From the NCBI GenBank assembly GCA_900314655.1, contig OMWC01000005.1:81840-145839 (forward strand): a stretch of DNA of 64,000 nucleotides. The letters are read 5' to 3'. Source of the stretch: an uncultured Prevotellaceae bacterium. GTDB taxonomy: Bacteria > Bacteroidota > Bacteroidia > Bacteroidales > Bacteroidaceae. Positions within the stretch are counted from its first letter, which is position 1. Every line of letters starts with the position of its first letter. Positions 1-9,399 of the stretch are shown one piece after another. The position numbers and the translations under genes are program-made. The notes beneath the pieces are model-generated. The model had not been told where the DNA came from and did no database searches. It worked only from the letters and a program-made list of their open reading frames with translations.

Positions 1-1650
1 CAGGCCATCGTGCTTTGCCCAACCCGCGAACTCTGTCTGCAGATTGCCGACGACCTGAATGATTTCGCAAAATACATCGAAGGCATCCATGTGGTGCCCG
101 TCTATGGAGGAACCGATATCGTGCCCCAGATACGCGCCCTGAAGAAAGGTGTGCATATCATCGTGGCTACGCCAGGCCGACTGATCGACTTGATGGAACG
201 CGAGGTGGCACAGCTGAATGCGGTGTTTAATGTGGTGCTCGATGAAGCTGACGAGATGCTTAATATGGGATTCTCAGAGGATATCAATACCATCCTGGCT
301 GGTGTGCCAAAGGACCGCAATACGCTGCTCTTCTCGGCCACGATGAGTAGGGAAATCGAAAAGATTGCCAAGAACTTCCTCCAGAATCCGAAGGAAATCG
401 TCGTGGGTAGCCGTAATGAAGGTGCCGAGCACGTGAACCATATCTATTATATGGTGAATGCCAAGGACAAGTATGCTGCGCTGAAACGTATCGTGGATTA
501 CAATCCACGCATCTTTGCCATCATTTTCTGCCGCACGAAACTCGAAACGCAGGAGGTGGCAGACAAGCTGATTCGCGATGGCTATAATGCGGAAAGCCTC
601 CACGGCGACCTTTCGCAGCAGCAGCGCGACCTGACGATGGCCAAGTTCCGCCAGCACACCGTGCAACTGCTGGTGGCAACCGATGTGGCGGCTCGTGGTC
701 TCGACGTGGACGATCTGACGCATGTCATCAACTATGGACTGCCAAACGATATCGAGAGCTATACCCATCGGTCGGGCCGTACCGGTCGTGCAGGCAAGAA
801 GGGAACCTCCATCAGTATTGTCCACACCAAGGAGAAGAGCAAGATCCGGGCTATCGAGAAAGAGATTCAGAAGGAGTTTGTGCGCGGAGAGATTCCTTCG
901 CCCGAGGAAATCTGCAAGAAACAACTCTACAAGGTGATGGACCAGATCGTGAAGACCGATGTGGACGAGGAGCAGATAGGCCCATTCATGCAGGACATCA
1001 ACCGCTATTTCGAATATATCGACAAAGACGACATCATCAAGAAGATTGTGTCGATGGAATTCGGTAAGTTCCTCTCCTATTATGCCGATGCGCCCGAGAT
1101 AGAGCGTGTGGAAGAGAAGAAAAAGAAAGGAGAAAGGAGAGAAGACAGAGGAGAGAGAAAGGGTGAGCGTGGCCCCCGCAAACCCGAAAAAGGTTACAAA
1201 CGCCTCTTTATCAACCTCGGAAAGAAGGACGGCTTCTATCCCGGTGAGGCCATGCAGTTTATCAACCGTCATGTGGGCGGTCGGGTGCCTGTGGGCCATA
1301 TCGACTTGCAGAACACTATTTCTTTCTTTGAAGTACCCGAGCGTGAAGCCCGCAAGGTGATGAATGCCTTGAACGGTGCTTGGTATAAGAGCCGCGAAGT
1401 GCGTTGCAATGATGCCGATGCCACACCTGCCGAGCGTGGCACCTCTGGTGGAAAAGTGCGCGATTTCCGTCGTCCTAAGGCTCGTTTTTCTCGTTCCCAC
1501 GAACAGCCTGAACAGCATAAGTTCAAGAAAGAAGACTGGATGCAGTTCCTCAATCCCAATGGGATGAAGAAGAATAAAGAGCTCAAAGGTGAAGACCCCG
1601 ATTTCTCAGAAGAAGGATGGGCTCGCCGCAGACCTAAGAAGAAAGGGTGA
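1..1650 (+). CDS. DEAD-box ATP-dependent RNA helicase, 5'-truncated by the window edge
   Basis: The reading frame is open from base 1, so the real start lies outside the window; 549 residues are visible. Motif Ia (PTREL) is near residue 7, DEAD (Walker B) near 81, SAT near 112, and motif VI (HRSGRTGRAG) near 256. A purine-rich stretch encodes a Lys/Glu/Arg linker around residues 368-395. A DbpA-type RNA-binding domain follows at about 399-470, then a basic tail. This order is that of DeaD/CsdA-type helicases, which unwind structured RNA in ribosome assembly and mRNA turnover in the cytoplasm. Motifs Q and I are missing only because of the window edge. The stop codon sits immediately before a 7-bp repeat array that runs into the next gene. 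Confidence 0.95.
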   Translation, partial: QAIVLCPTRELCLQIADDLNDFAKYIEGIHVVPVYGGTDIVPQIRALKKGVHIIVATPGRLIDLMEREVAQLNAVFNVVLDEADEMLNMGFSEDINTILAGVPKDRNTLLFSATMSREIEKIAKNFLQNPKEIVVGSRNEGAEHVNHIYYMVNAKDKYAALKRIVDYNPRIFAIIFCRTKLETQEVADKLIRDGYNAESLHGDLSQQQRDLTMAKFRQHTVQLLVATDVAARGLDVDDLTHVINYGLPNDIESYTHRSGRTGRAGKKGTSISIVHTKEKSKIRAIEKEIQKEFVRGEIPSPEEICKKQLYKVMDQIVKTDVDEEQIGPFMQDINRYFEYIDKDDIIKKIVSMEFGKFLSYYADAPEIERVEEKKKKGERREDRGERKGERGPRKPEKGYKRLFINLGKKDGFYPGEAMQFINRHVGGRVPVGHIDLQNTISFFEVPEREARKVMNALNGAWYKSREVRCNDADATPAERGTSGGKVRDFRRPKARFSRSHEQPEQHKFKKEDWMQFLNPNGMKKNKELKGEDPDFSEEGWARRRPKKKG

Positions 1651-1685
1651 CACCCACCACCCACCACCTAACACCCAATACCTAT
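1651..1685. repeat. Degenerate 7-bp array, C-rich (CACCCAC/CACCTAA)
   Basis: Five consecutive 7-bp units (CACCCAC, CACCCAC, CACCTAA, CACCCAA, TACCTAT) fill the gap between the helicase stop and the next start; the ATG at 1684 lies in the last unit. This belongs to the heptad family found throughout the window. Confidence 0.85.
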
Positions 1686-3366
1686 GCTACAAATCCGCTG
1701 TAAGAACAATAATAAGACCAAGAGCTTCCCCGAGGGAACCTCGCTCTTGGACGTCTATCAGGAGTTTGCCCCAGAGTTGCAGATGCCTTATCCCGTGGTT
1801 TCTGCCAAAGTCAACAATGCTTCGCAAGGACTGAAGTTCCGCCTTTATCAGAACCGCGACGTAGAGTTTCTCGATGCCCGCCAGGGTTCGGGTCATCGTG
1901 TCTATGTGCGTTCCCTCTGCTTCGTGCTCTACAAAGCCGCCAGCGATGTCTTTCCAGGTTCCAAGCTCTTCATTGAGCATACCATCTCGCGTGGCTATTA
2001 TTGCAACTTCAAGAAGAAGGGAGGCGAACCGCTGGCTGAGGGTGATGTGGAACGCATCCACGAACGGATGGAGGAGATTATAGCCCTCGACATGCCTTTC
2101 CGCCGCAACGAAGCCACCAACGAGGAGGCCATCCGCGTATTTGCAGAGCGAGGATTTACCGACAAGGTGAAACTCTTGGAGACTAGTGGACAGATTTACA
2201 GCGATTACTACATGCTGGGTGACACCGTGGACTATTACTACGGTCCGTTGGTGCCGTCGGCTGGCTATCTGAAGGTGTGGGACGTGGAACCTTACCACGA
2301 TGGTATGCTCCTGCGTGTTCCCGACTGGAACAATCCCCTTGTGCTTGCTGAAAAGGTGGATATGCCGAAGACCTATGAGATGTTTGCTGAGAAAACACGC
2401 TGGGATATCATCATGCGCCTTTCCAATGCAGGCGACGTGAACAAAGCCATCATGAAAGGTCATGCTTCCGAGCTGATTCAGGTCAGCGAGGCCTTGCAGG
2501 AGAAGAAAATCGTACAAATTGCGGAGGAGATAGACCGCCGATTCAGAGCCGAGGAGAATCCCGTCAGACTCGTACTGATTACGGGTCCTTCGTCATCGGG
2601 AAAGACGACTTTCTGCAAGCGACTCTGCATCCAGTTGCTGGCTTGCGGACTGCGTCCTTATTCCATTTCCACCGACGACTATTTCGTGAACCGTGTGGAT
2701 ACGCCTAAACTGCCCAATGGCGACTACGACTTCGACAACATCGAAGCCGTGGAGTACCATCTGTTGGAGGACCACCTCACCCGTTTGATGAAAGGTGAGC
2801 GCGTGGAAGTTCCCGAGTATAATTTCGTAACGGGCAAGCGTGAATATAACGGCAAGAAGGTGAAACTCTCCTCCGATAGCGTGCTCATCATCGAAGGAAT
2901 CCATGCCCTCAACCCACTGCTCACGCAGAAGATAGACGATTCCAAGAAGTTCAAAATCTATATCTCTGCTCTCACCAGCATCTCGCTCGACGACCACAAC
3001 TGGATTCCTGTGCGTGACAACCGCCTGCTTCGCCGTATCATCCGCGACTACAACAAAGGCGCTTTCACCGCCCAGCAGACCATCAGTCAGTGGAAAAACG
3101 TCTGTGAAGCCGAGGACAAATGGATTTTCCCCTTCCAGGAAACGGCTGATGCCATGTTCAATTCAGCCCTTAACATTGAGTTCGCCGTGCTCCGCACCCA
3201 TGCCGAAATCATCCTTTCGAGTGTGCCCAAGAACTGTCCTGAGTACAGCGAGGCCCATAGGCTGCTGAAGTTCATCCATTATTTCATTCCGGTTGACGAC
3301 AAAGAAATACCCCCCACAAGCATCATGCGTGAGTTCGTGGGAGGTTCAAGTTTCAAATACCGGTAG
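1684..3366 (+). CDS. Nucleoside (uridine-type) kinase with N-terminal TGS-like domain
   Basis: A 560-residue cytoplasmic protein. The first ~65 residues resemble a TGS/ubiquitin-like fold, followed by a ThrRS-like second domain to about residue 230. The C-terminal half is a phosphoribulokinase/uridine-kinase P-loop domain: LITGPSSSGKTT near residue 300, a DDYF segment near 330, and a Walker B-like VLIIEGIHALNP near 400. This domain order is a known Bacteroidota/Firmicutes 'nucleoside kinase' family presumed to phosphorylate uridine or cytidine. The substrate is inferred. The ATG at 1684 directly follows the heptad array. It converges on the AraC-type gene with only 7 bp between the stops. Confidence 0.88.
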   Translation: MLQIRCKNNNKTKSFPEGTSLLDVYQEFAPELQMPYPVVSAKVNNASQGLKFRLYQNRDVEFLDARQGSGHRVYVRSLCFVLYKAASDVFPGSKLFIEHTISRGYYCNFKKKGGEPLAEGDVERIHERMEEIIALDMPFRRNEATNEEAIRVFAERGFTDKVKLLETSGQIYSDYYMLGDTVDYYYGPLVPSAGYLKVWDVEPYHDGMLLRVPDWNNPLVLAEKVDMPKTYEMFAEKTRWDIIMRLSNAGDVNKAIMKGHASELIQVSEALQEKKIVQIAEEIDRRFRAEENPVRLVLITGPSSSGKTTFCKRLCIQLLACGLRPYSISTDDYFVNRVDTPKLPNGDYDFDNIEAVEYHLLEDHLTRLMKGERVEVPEYNFVTGKREYNGKKVKLSSDSVLIIEGIHALNPLLTQKIDDSKKFKIYISALTSISLDDHNWIPVRDNRLLRRIIRDYNKGAFTAQQTISQWKNVCEAEDKWIFPFQETADAMFNSALNIEFAVLRTHAEIILSSVPKNCPEYSEAHRLLKFIHYFIPVDDKEIPPTSIMREFVGGSSFKYR

Positions 3367-3373
3367 TTTCCTT

Positions 3374-3955
3374 TTATTTGATGTCGCGGGTAAGCATGGC
3401 ACGATAGTCGATAGGTGTCATGCCGATGGCATCCTGGATACGACGCTGCAGGGTACGGACATTGCTGAAACCGGCTTCTTCGGCCACGGTGGCAATGTTG
3501 TACATGGGCTTTTCGCGTAACAGACGCAGAGCAGCCAGCACGCGTAGGTTGTCGATGTAGGCATCGGGCGTGCGGTGGATAGTCTGATGACGGAAGAGGC
3601 GTATCAGCCTTTCGCGACTCACACCGAGCATCTCGGCCAAGGCTTCTGAATTGAAATCGGGACTGACATGCGGACGGTCTTTCTCTATGCGCATTTCGAT
3701 GATGGCCATGAGTTGGCTGTCGTCCTGAAGGTCGGCATTGCGCTGGCGCTGGATATTGCCTTCGAGCAGTTCGCGGGCTACTTCGGTGCGGCGACGCAAT
3801 TCTACGTCGTATTCCAGCCGTTCGGTGAGGTCGAGGTTTCTGCTGACGAGGCGTACGAGTTCGTCTTTGAGCCGTTCCACTTCGGCTCTAAGGGCAGCAT
3901 TCTCAGCAATCAGTTGTTCGCTGTCGGGTTTGGATTGTTTCTTGCTTTCTGCCAT
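3374..3955 (-). CDS. AraC-type DNA-binding regulator with N-terminal coiled coil
   Basis: 193 residues. Positions 15-70 are a charged, Leu-spaced coiled coil; positions ~95-190 form an AraC/XylS double helix-turn-helix (EALAEMLGVSRERLIRLF, then NIATVAEEAGFSNVRTLQRR). No cupin or other ligand-binding domain is present. It is the last gene of a three-gene minus-strand unit: 20 bp after the STAS gene, which is 9 bp after the SpoIIE phosphatase. The context suggests it is the transcriptional output of the partner-switching module, possibly controlled through its coiled coil. The family assignment is firm; the regulatory link is inference. Confidence 0.85.
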   Translation of the reverse strand: MAESKKQSKPDSEQLIAENAALRAEVERLKDELVRLVSRNLDLTERLEYDVELRRRTEVARELLEGNIQRQRNADLQDDSQLMAIIEMRIEKDRPHVSPDFNSEALAEMLGVSRERLIRLFRHQTIHRTPDAYIDNLRVLAALRLLREKPMYNIATVAEEAGFSNVRTLQRRIQDAIGMTPIDYRAMLTRDIK

Positions 3956-3975
3956 AGTCAGATGTATTGGTGAGT

Positions 3976-4281
3976 TTATTCAATAACTTCGAAGAGCTGT
4001 AGGAATCCGCCGATGCGGAACACGTCAGCCACTTCCTCGTTGAGGTGGCTGATGAAGGCGCGACGTCCATTGCGGCGTGTGTTCTTGTAGATGTTGAGCA
4101 GGATACGGAGTCCGCTTGAGGAGATATAGTCCAGTTCGCGGCAGTCGAGTTCAATGTCGCAGTCGCCACGTTCGAGCAGCGGAGCAAGTGCTTGTTCGGC
4201 CTTGCTGCTTGCAGAGTTGTCGAGGTCGCCTATGAGTTCAGCCACGATGCGGCCTTCTTTTTCATTGATTTTTATTTCCAT
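3976..4281 (-). CDS. STAS-domain anti-anti-sigma-like protein (RsbV/SpoIIAA type)
   Basis: 101 residues covering a single STAS domain. The conserved phosphorylation segment YISSSGLRILL lies at about residues 52-62, with candidate serines in SSSG, as in SpoIIAA/RsbV. Such proteins are phosphorylated by an HATPase_c_2 kinase and dephosphorylated by a SpoIIE-type PP2C phosphatase; both activities are predicted in the gene just upstream. It lies 9 bp downstream of that gene, so co-transcription is likely. No sigma-B-like factor is adjacent; the AraC-type protein downstream is the only obvious output. Confidence 0.9.
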   Translation of the reverse strand: MEIKINEKEGRIVAELIGDLDNSASSKAEQALAPLLERGDCDIELDCRELDYISSSGLRILLNIYKNTRRNGRRAFISHLNEEVADVFRIGGFLQLFEVIE

Positions 4282-4290
4282 ACTTCTATT

Positions 4291-6339
4291 TTAATTAATG
4301 TTCTTCTTGATTGTTAATATGTTTTGTTCGTTGTATCGGTGATATTCCAGGTCATCACTCATCTGGCGGATAAAGATGATGCCGAGTCCGCCGATGGGGC
4401 GTTTGTCGGCGGGAACAGCTGTATCTGTGACTTGTGCAGTAGTGGGATCGAAAGGAATGCCGTTGTCGATGATGGAGAGGTGCAGCTGATTGCCGTGGAT
4501 TTCGGAAGCAAGTGTCACGGTGTCGGCGTGAGAATGGTGTACCACGTTGGCCACGGCCTCTTCCACGGCTAGACGTAACTGCTTGGTGGCGCGCTGATTG
4601 AGTCCGGCACGCTCGGTGGCTTTGATCATGAAACTCTTCATCTGCGGGAGGTATGATTTGCTGGCCAGCAGGGTTACGGTGTCGGCATTGGGGGCAATTC
4701 CGTGATAAGCCGCCTGTTGCTGAAGGTTCTTGCCGTCATCGTCTGCTTTGTCTGAAATGGGCAGGGTGGCTGCTGAAGGAGTCTGATTGTCCATGCTCTC
4801 GTCGCGGCCTTTCCATTTCAGAGCCATGAGCGTGAGGTCATCACTTTGCACCGCATTGCCTGCATGTTCTTCGGCTTGATTCTTCATCATCGTCACAATC
4901 TCTTCAGGTGTATGTATTTCGGACTGCTGTGCCAGTTGGAGCACACGCTTGCGTGAGAGCAGTTCGCCGGAGATGTTGCGGGCTTCGCTGAGTCCATCGG
5001 TATAGAGGAAGAGGATATCGCCGGGCTGGAGCTTGGTGGACTGTCCTTCGTAGATCCAGTTTGACAATGCACCAACGGGCAGATTGGGCACGATGTGAAG
5101 GCTCTCGCTCTTGATGCCCGAAGCGTCACGGGTGTCATGAATCAGCAGCGGTGCCTCATGTCCTGCATTACAGTAGTTCAGACGCCCGGTTTTCAAGTCG
5201 AGCATACCTACAAACATCGTGGCGAAGAAACCGCTGGTCTGTTCTTCGCAAAGCATGTGGTTGATTCGTTCAACGATGACGGCAGACTCGTTCGCGACGG
5301 ATTCGTCGGGAGTGAGCATGGCACTGCGGGCCTCGGTCCTGAACAGTGTGCGAGTAACGGTCATCAGCATGGAGGCGGGAACACCCTTGCCGCTGACGTC
5401 GCCGATGCAGAAACAGACGTGGTCGTTGAGCACGAGGAAGTCATAGAAATCGCCGCCCACCTCGCGTGCAGGCGTCAGCGAAGCGAACAATTCCAGGTCG
5501 TTGCGGTCGGATGTTCCGGGGAATGCCTTCGGAATCATTGACTGCTGGATGTCGTGGGCCACTTTCAGTTCGCCCGTGAAGCGCTCCTTCTCGGCATAGA
5601 CGGTGTTCAGGCGTCGCAGATAGCTGAAAGCCCTATATACAATGAAGCCCAGCAGGAGGATACCCGAAAGATTGAACAGGAAGTTGCGCATGGCTGACTT
5701 GCGCTGTTTCTCGTAGAAGTCGTTGGCAGCCTTTGATACTTCGCGCAGCGGCACATCGGCAGCCACAATGGCTACCGTCTTTCCATCTTGGTTTCGGATG
5801 GGCATGGAATAGCTGAACATCAGGACATAGTTGTAAAGTCCGTCGTAAGGTTCACTCCAATAGCCGCTGGAATTGATGGGATGCTTGAACCATGGACGTT
5901 GGGTATAGTCCTTGCTTCTCAGTTCAACCGTCTCCACGCCTTCCTTGGCCTTGTGGTTTTCGTAAATATAGAGACCAAAGCGCTGATTACCGAAGTCGAT
6001 GTCCTTGGGCACGAATTCGGGTAGATAGCCTATGGAGATACCCGCAATTTGAGGCTGCTCATTGATGAGCTTACTAACGAGTATCTGCAGGGTGTCGATG
6101 TCGATCTCGTTGATCTGATGGGCAATGTCGGGAAGAATGTCTTTAGTTGCGGCCTCCACCTCTTGTTTCACCTGTGAGATGCGGTGGCTGTCGTTCAGGT
6201 CATACAAAGCCATTTCGGTCAGTTGCGCATTGAATGAACGGCGCGTTGAATAATACTCCAGCGTCTCGCTCATCTGTAGCAGCAGGGCTGCTGCAACGAC
6301 CATCATGATACTCAGTTTGGTGTCCTGTCTTATTTTCAT
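4291..6339 (-). CDS. Membrane sensor with SpoIIE-type PP2C phosphatase and C-terminal HATPase (RsbU-RsbW-like fusion)
   Basis: 682 residues. TM helix ~10-28; extracytoplasmic Cache-like sensor ~29-210 (includes YWSEPYDGLYNYVLMFSYSM); TM helix ~213-235; SpoIIE/PP2C phosphatase ~250-490 with metal-binding GGDFYDF and GDVSGKGVPASM; linker; HATPase_c_2 domain ~550-680 with N-box LAVEEAVANVVHH, DNGIPFD and GGLGI. In Bacillus-type partner switching, phosphatase and kinase are separate proteins; here both are in one chain next to a STAS protein. It probably sets the phosphorylation state of that STAS protein in response to a periplasmic signal. First gene of the minus-strand unit; the ATG at 6339 begins a Lys-rich N-terminus before the first TM helix. 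Confidence 0.92.
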   Translation of the reverse strand: MKIRQDTKLSIMMVVAAALLLQMSETLEYYSTRRSFNAQLTEMALYDLNDSHRISQVKQEVEAATKDILPDIAHQINEIDIDTLQILVSKLINEQPQIAGISIGYLPEFVPKDIDFGNQRFGLYIYENHKAKEGVETVELRSKDYTQRPWFKHPINSSGYWSEPYDGLYNYVLMFSYSMPIRNQDGKTVAIVAADVPLREVSKAANDFYEKQRKSAMRNFLFNLSGILLLGFIVYRAFSYLRRLNTVYAEKERFTGELKVAHDIQQSMIPKAFPGTSDRNDLELFASLTPAREVGGDFYDFLVLNDHVCFCIGDVSGKGVPASMLMTVTRTLFRTEARSAMLTPDESVANESAVIVERINHMLCEEQTSGFFATMFVGMLDLKTGRLNYCNAGHEAPLLIHDTRDASGIKSESLHIVPNLPVGALSNWIYEGQSTKLQPGDILFLYTDGLSEARNISGELLSRKRVLQLAQQSEIHTPEEIVTMMKNQAEEHAGNAVQSDDLTLMALKWKGRDESMDNQTPSAATLPISDKADDDGKNLQQQAAYHGIAPNADTVTLLASKSYLPQMKSFMIKATERAGLNQRATKQLRLAVEEAVANVVHHSHADTVTLASEIHGNQLHLSIIDNGIPFDPTTAQVTDTAVPADKRPIGGLGIIFIRQMSDDLEYHRYNEQNILTIKKNIN

Positions 6340-6494
6340 TTTATTCAGTCTTTACGGCCTTTCAACTCCGATTGAACACTTTTTAAGTTGTAAAGAAAGA
6401 TATTTTTTTGGAAATGAGCATTTTATATCCCGTTTTTTTATTCAGTTTAACATTTTGACTTTTAATGGATTGCCTTTCCTAAGGCTTCGGAGAC

Positions 6495-9371
6495 CTATTC
6501 GTAGGTGGTGATATTGAATAGCTTCTTCAGTTCTCCTTCAGCTGCAGGAGTGGTGAGCAGATGCCGAAGTTCTCCCGATGAAATGGCGGTTTTTGGCGTA
6601 AAGGTGTCGCTTTTCATATATTGGAGCAGGCTGGCATAAAGCTGCCGTGCTTCTGGGTATTGCTGCAGCTGATGGAGGGGACTCATGCAGACGAGCAGAC
6701 TGCCACGACCAACGCGGAACTCGAAGATGAGGCCCAGCTTGTGGTTACGCTCGATGTTGTCGATGACTTGTACTATCGGACGGTATTGGGCAGGGGTGTT
6801 GTCGAGTATGAACGGATGGGCATTCTTCACGATGGGGAACCACTGCCAGGAGGTGTGTTCCTCGGTGGGGAACTGGCTGAATACGGGATGCTCAGGATTC
6901 GTAAGAATACCGAGGGTTCCTGGCGATACGGGCTTCTTGTTGTTCTCAGAGATAGTCTTGAACATGCGGTAGTTCCAGTAATCGGTCTGGAATAAGCCGC
7001 CTAATAACAGTTGAGGGTTGATGGTTAAAGGTTGATGGTTAATAGTGCTGTCGGGCATGAAGAGGACCTTGGCACCGTTGGCCAGTTTCTTTTGAATCTC
7101 GGAAGTGAGTTGGTCGCAGACGATAATGCCCTTACTGTCGGGGTTTGTATTGGCAGGATAAATCCAGACTGGCCAAGAGTTCTCGTAATCAGTATCTTCG
7201 ATGAAAGAGTAAAGTGTGAGTTTCTCAGGGTCTTTCAGAAATTCTAATTTAGAAAGGTCAATGTCAAAGGTCCCGACATCTAAGAGCCCATTTCCTGCTG
7301 TTAGCGTAAATGATTTTTCTATGACGATGCCTGTGCCACAGACAGTATATTTGTTTTTCTCCTTGTCGGAAGAAACGATACAACAGTGAAGGGTCTTGCC
7401 TTCGAGACTTTCCTGTCCATAGTTGGCAATCTGGATTTTGGCTTTCAGTTGCTCATTGTTCGTGTAGCAGAATTTGGGCAGGACGGCTAAGGGCACCACG
7501 TCGTTGCACCACTGTCGCCATTCCTGGGGCGTGGTGATGCCCTTTGATTCCATGAAAGCATCGAGGATGCCCACATAGGCGGAACCTTGTCCGGGATAAT
7601 CCTGAATGTCGAGCAGTTGGAAACCAGCCATGCCGCGGGTGCGCAGATCCATTTCGATGTCGGCCTTATAGAGCTGAACGCTCCAATGGCCCGAAGCGCG
7701 ATGGAAGGCTTCTGCCTGGTCGGGCATGCCGGCTTTTTCCAGACGGCTGCGGAATATTTCCATGTTGTAAGGATAGAGCACCCCCGTGTATTTCTTTATC
7801 TCGTTATAGTCGGGATAGGTTTGGAACTGTCCGCTCTCATGACTGATGATGGGCACGGGACATTTGTCAACGGCTTCATCGAAATTCAACGATGAATTGG
7901 GGTAAAAATGATTAATCATGCCGCCATCGAAGGCATCTGCAAAGGAGAAAGAACCGCGCGTGTGGGTGTTGAAACTTCCCCATTTTTCACCGCCATTACG
8001 ACAGGTCACGAAGAAGTCCATGCCTTCTTTCCATCCCTGGTAGCCCAGATAGTAGTTGGAACCGAATGTAAAGAGCTTCGAGGGGGCTAAACGGCGATAA
8101 TCATCGGTGAATTTCTTCATGGTGGGAATGTCACCACGCAGCTCGTTGCCCAGGGCAAACATCACGAACGAGGGATGATGGCCATACTGCAGAAGAATAA
8201 TGGAACCTTCTTTGTGGAGAAAGGTCATCAGTTTGTTGTCGTCACGTTTGAATTCTCCCCAGAAAGGAAGTTCGGGCTGCAAATAGACACCTTCGATGTC
8301 GGCAGCCATGAAGGCTGCCTCTGGGGGACACCAAGAATGGAAGCGGATATGGTTGATGCCGTAGCCCTTACAAATCTGCAGGTAGCGGCGCCAAGCGACC
8401 AGGTCCATCGGCACGTGGCCAGTATAGGGGAATACGCAGGCATCGTGCTTGCCACGTAGGAAGGTCTTATGGCCGTTGACCAAGAACTGTGTACCTTCGT
8501 TACGGAAATCACACAGGCCGAAATCCACTTCTTTAGTGTCGAAGCCATCGACGGTGACGATGAGACGGTAGAGATTTGGATTCCGTTCGTCCCATAGTTT
8601 CAGACTGTCGTTCTGGAACTTCAGCACCAGATGGCGGCTGTCATTCTTGTCCTTTTTGATGGTGTTTTCCATGATGACCACTCCAACATCGCTTCCCAAG
8701 GAGGCCAATACGGCTGAGACCGTGAAGTTTTTCTTTGCTGTCCCTGCTATCGTAATGTCGGCCTCGAAAGCCTTGGAAACGGGGATGGTCTTCATCTGAA
8801 TCCTGCTGATATAGAGCTGGTTCAAGGCTTCCAGGTAGAAATCACCGATGATGCCGTTCCAGTTGGTCTGCGTATCCTCTGTGTAAGCATGGCTGTTACT
8901 TAGCAACTGAGGTGGAACATTTTTGTCCGTGTTGTCCACCTGAATAGTCAGTGTGTGCTTGCCTGGCTGAAGGAATTTGGTGAGGTTATAGACCTGTTCG
9001 GTGGAAATGTTGTTGTTAGCTCCCCTGTCAATGCCGTCCACGAGCACTTTCGTGGCTTTCGTGCGTTCCATGTGGAGAAGAATTGTCTTCTTCTTCCATT
9101 CCGCGGGGATGGTAATCTCGCGTGTATAGGACAGCTCGCCCACATAACTGTAGAGGCGCGACAGATGGGTTGTCTCGTCTTTCTTCTGGAGGGCGTTTCC
9201 CTTACGGTTGGTATCGGTAGTGCCGGGAAGGTTGATGTCACCAAGTTCGGTTTTCCATGTGCCAGCCAGGTTTATGATCTGGCGGTGGTTCTGGGCAATA
9301 GCTACTCCCACCCTCCCTATAAGGGAGGGGACAAATAGCAATATGACGGATAGATAAAGGATTTTTTTCAT
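6495..9371 (-). CDS. Secreted glycoside hydrolase family 2 protein
   Basis: 958 residues with a signal peptide (MKKILYLSVILLF, cut near AIAQ). Jelly-roll sugar-binding domain ~30-190, immunoglobulin-like domain ~200-310, TIM barrel ~320-610. The acid/base Glu is probably in LGNELRGD (~409) and the nucleophile in ISHESGQF (~512). A long C-terminal extension follows. GH2 members include beta-galactosidases, beta-mannosidases and beta-glucuronidases; the specificity here cannot be read off. Residues near 785 (INHQPLTINPQ) are encoded by a heptad array, and part of the signal peptide is encoded by a C/G-rich palindromic repeat. It follows the DPP7-like gene by 36 bp and is probably co-transcribed with it. 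Confidence 0.9.
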   Translation of the reverse strand: MKKILYLSVILLFVPSLIGRVGVAIAQNHRQIINLAGTWKTELGDINLPGTTDTNRKGNALQKKDETTHLSRLYSYVGELSYTREITIPAEWKKKTILLHMERTKATKVLVDGIDRGANNNISTEQVYNLTKFLQPGKHTLTIQVDNTDKNVPPQLLSNSHAYTEDTQTNWNGIIGDFYLEALNQLYISRIQMKTIPVSKAFEADITIAGTAKKNFTVSAVLASLGSDVGVVIMENTIKKDKNDSRHLVLKFQNDSLKLWDERNPNLYRLIVTVDGFDTKEVDFGLCDFRNEGTQFLVNGHKTFLRGKHDACVFPYTGHVPMDLVAWRRYLQICKGYGINHIRFHSWCPPEAAFMAADIEGVYLQPELPFWGEFKRDDNKLMTFLHKEGSIILLQYGHHPSFVMFALGNELRGDIPTMKKFTDDYRRLAPSKLFTFGSNYYLGYQGWKEGMDFFVTCRNGGEKWGSFNTHTRGSFSFADAFDGGMINHFYPNSSLNFDEAVDKCPVPIISHESGQFQTYPDYNEIKKYTGVLYPYNMEIFRSRLEKAGMPDQAEAFHRASGHWSVQLYKADIEMDLRTRGMAGFQLLDIQDYPGQGSAYVGILDAFMESKGITTPQEWRQWCNDVVPLAVLPKFCYTNNEQLKAKIQIANYGQESLEGKTLHCCIVSSDKEKNKYTVCGTGIVIEKSFTLTAGNGLLDVGTFDIDLSKLEFLKDPEKLTLYSFIEDTDYENSWPVWIYPANTNPDSKGIIVCDQLTSEIQKKLANGAKVLFMPDSTINHQPLTINPQLLLGGLFQTDYWNYRMFKTISENNKKPVSPGTLGILTNPEHPVFSQFPTEEHTSWQWFPIVKNAHPFILDNTPAQYRPIVQVIDNIERNHKLGLIFEFRVGRGSLLVCMSPLHQLQQYPEARQLYASLLQYMKSDTFTPKTAISSGELRHLLTTPAAEGELKKLFNITTYE
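7010..7044. repeat. 7-bp array inside the GH2 coding sequence
   Basis: Five exact-period units: GTTGAGG, GTTGATG, GTTAAAG, GTTGATG, GTTAATA. Read on the minus strand they encode a short Ile/Asn/His/Gln/Pro-rich linker in the C-terminal part of the GH2 protein. Confidence 0.85.
9303..9333. repeat. C/G-rich palindromic repeat inside the GH2 signal peptide
   Basis: A CTCCCACCCTCCCT arm is followed by ATA and then AGGGAGGGG, forming a stem-loop. It encodes VPSLIGRVGV of the signal peptide. It resembles the copies at 9400-9432, 45576-45611 and 60676-60708. Confidence 0.7.
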
Positions 9372-9399
9372 AGGTAGGTTTGTTTTGGGTTGTTCACTC

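Noticed and set aside
274..1518. 414-codon open frame antisense to the helicase gene
   Set aside because: The helicase motifs on the plus strand are unambiguous and the antisense product is low-complexity without domain signatures.
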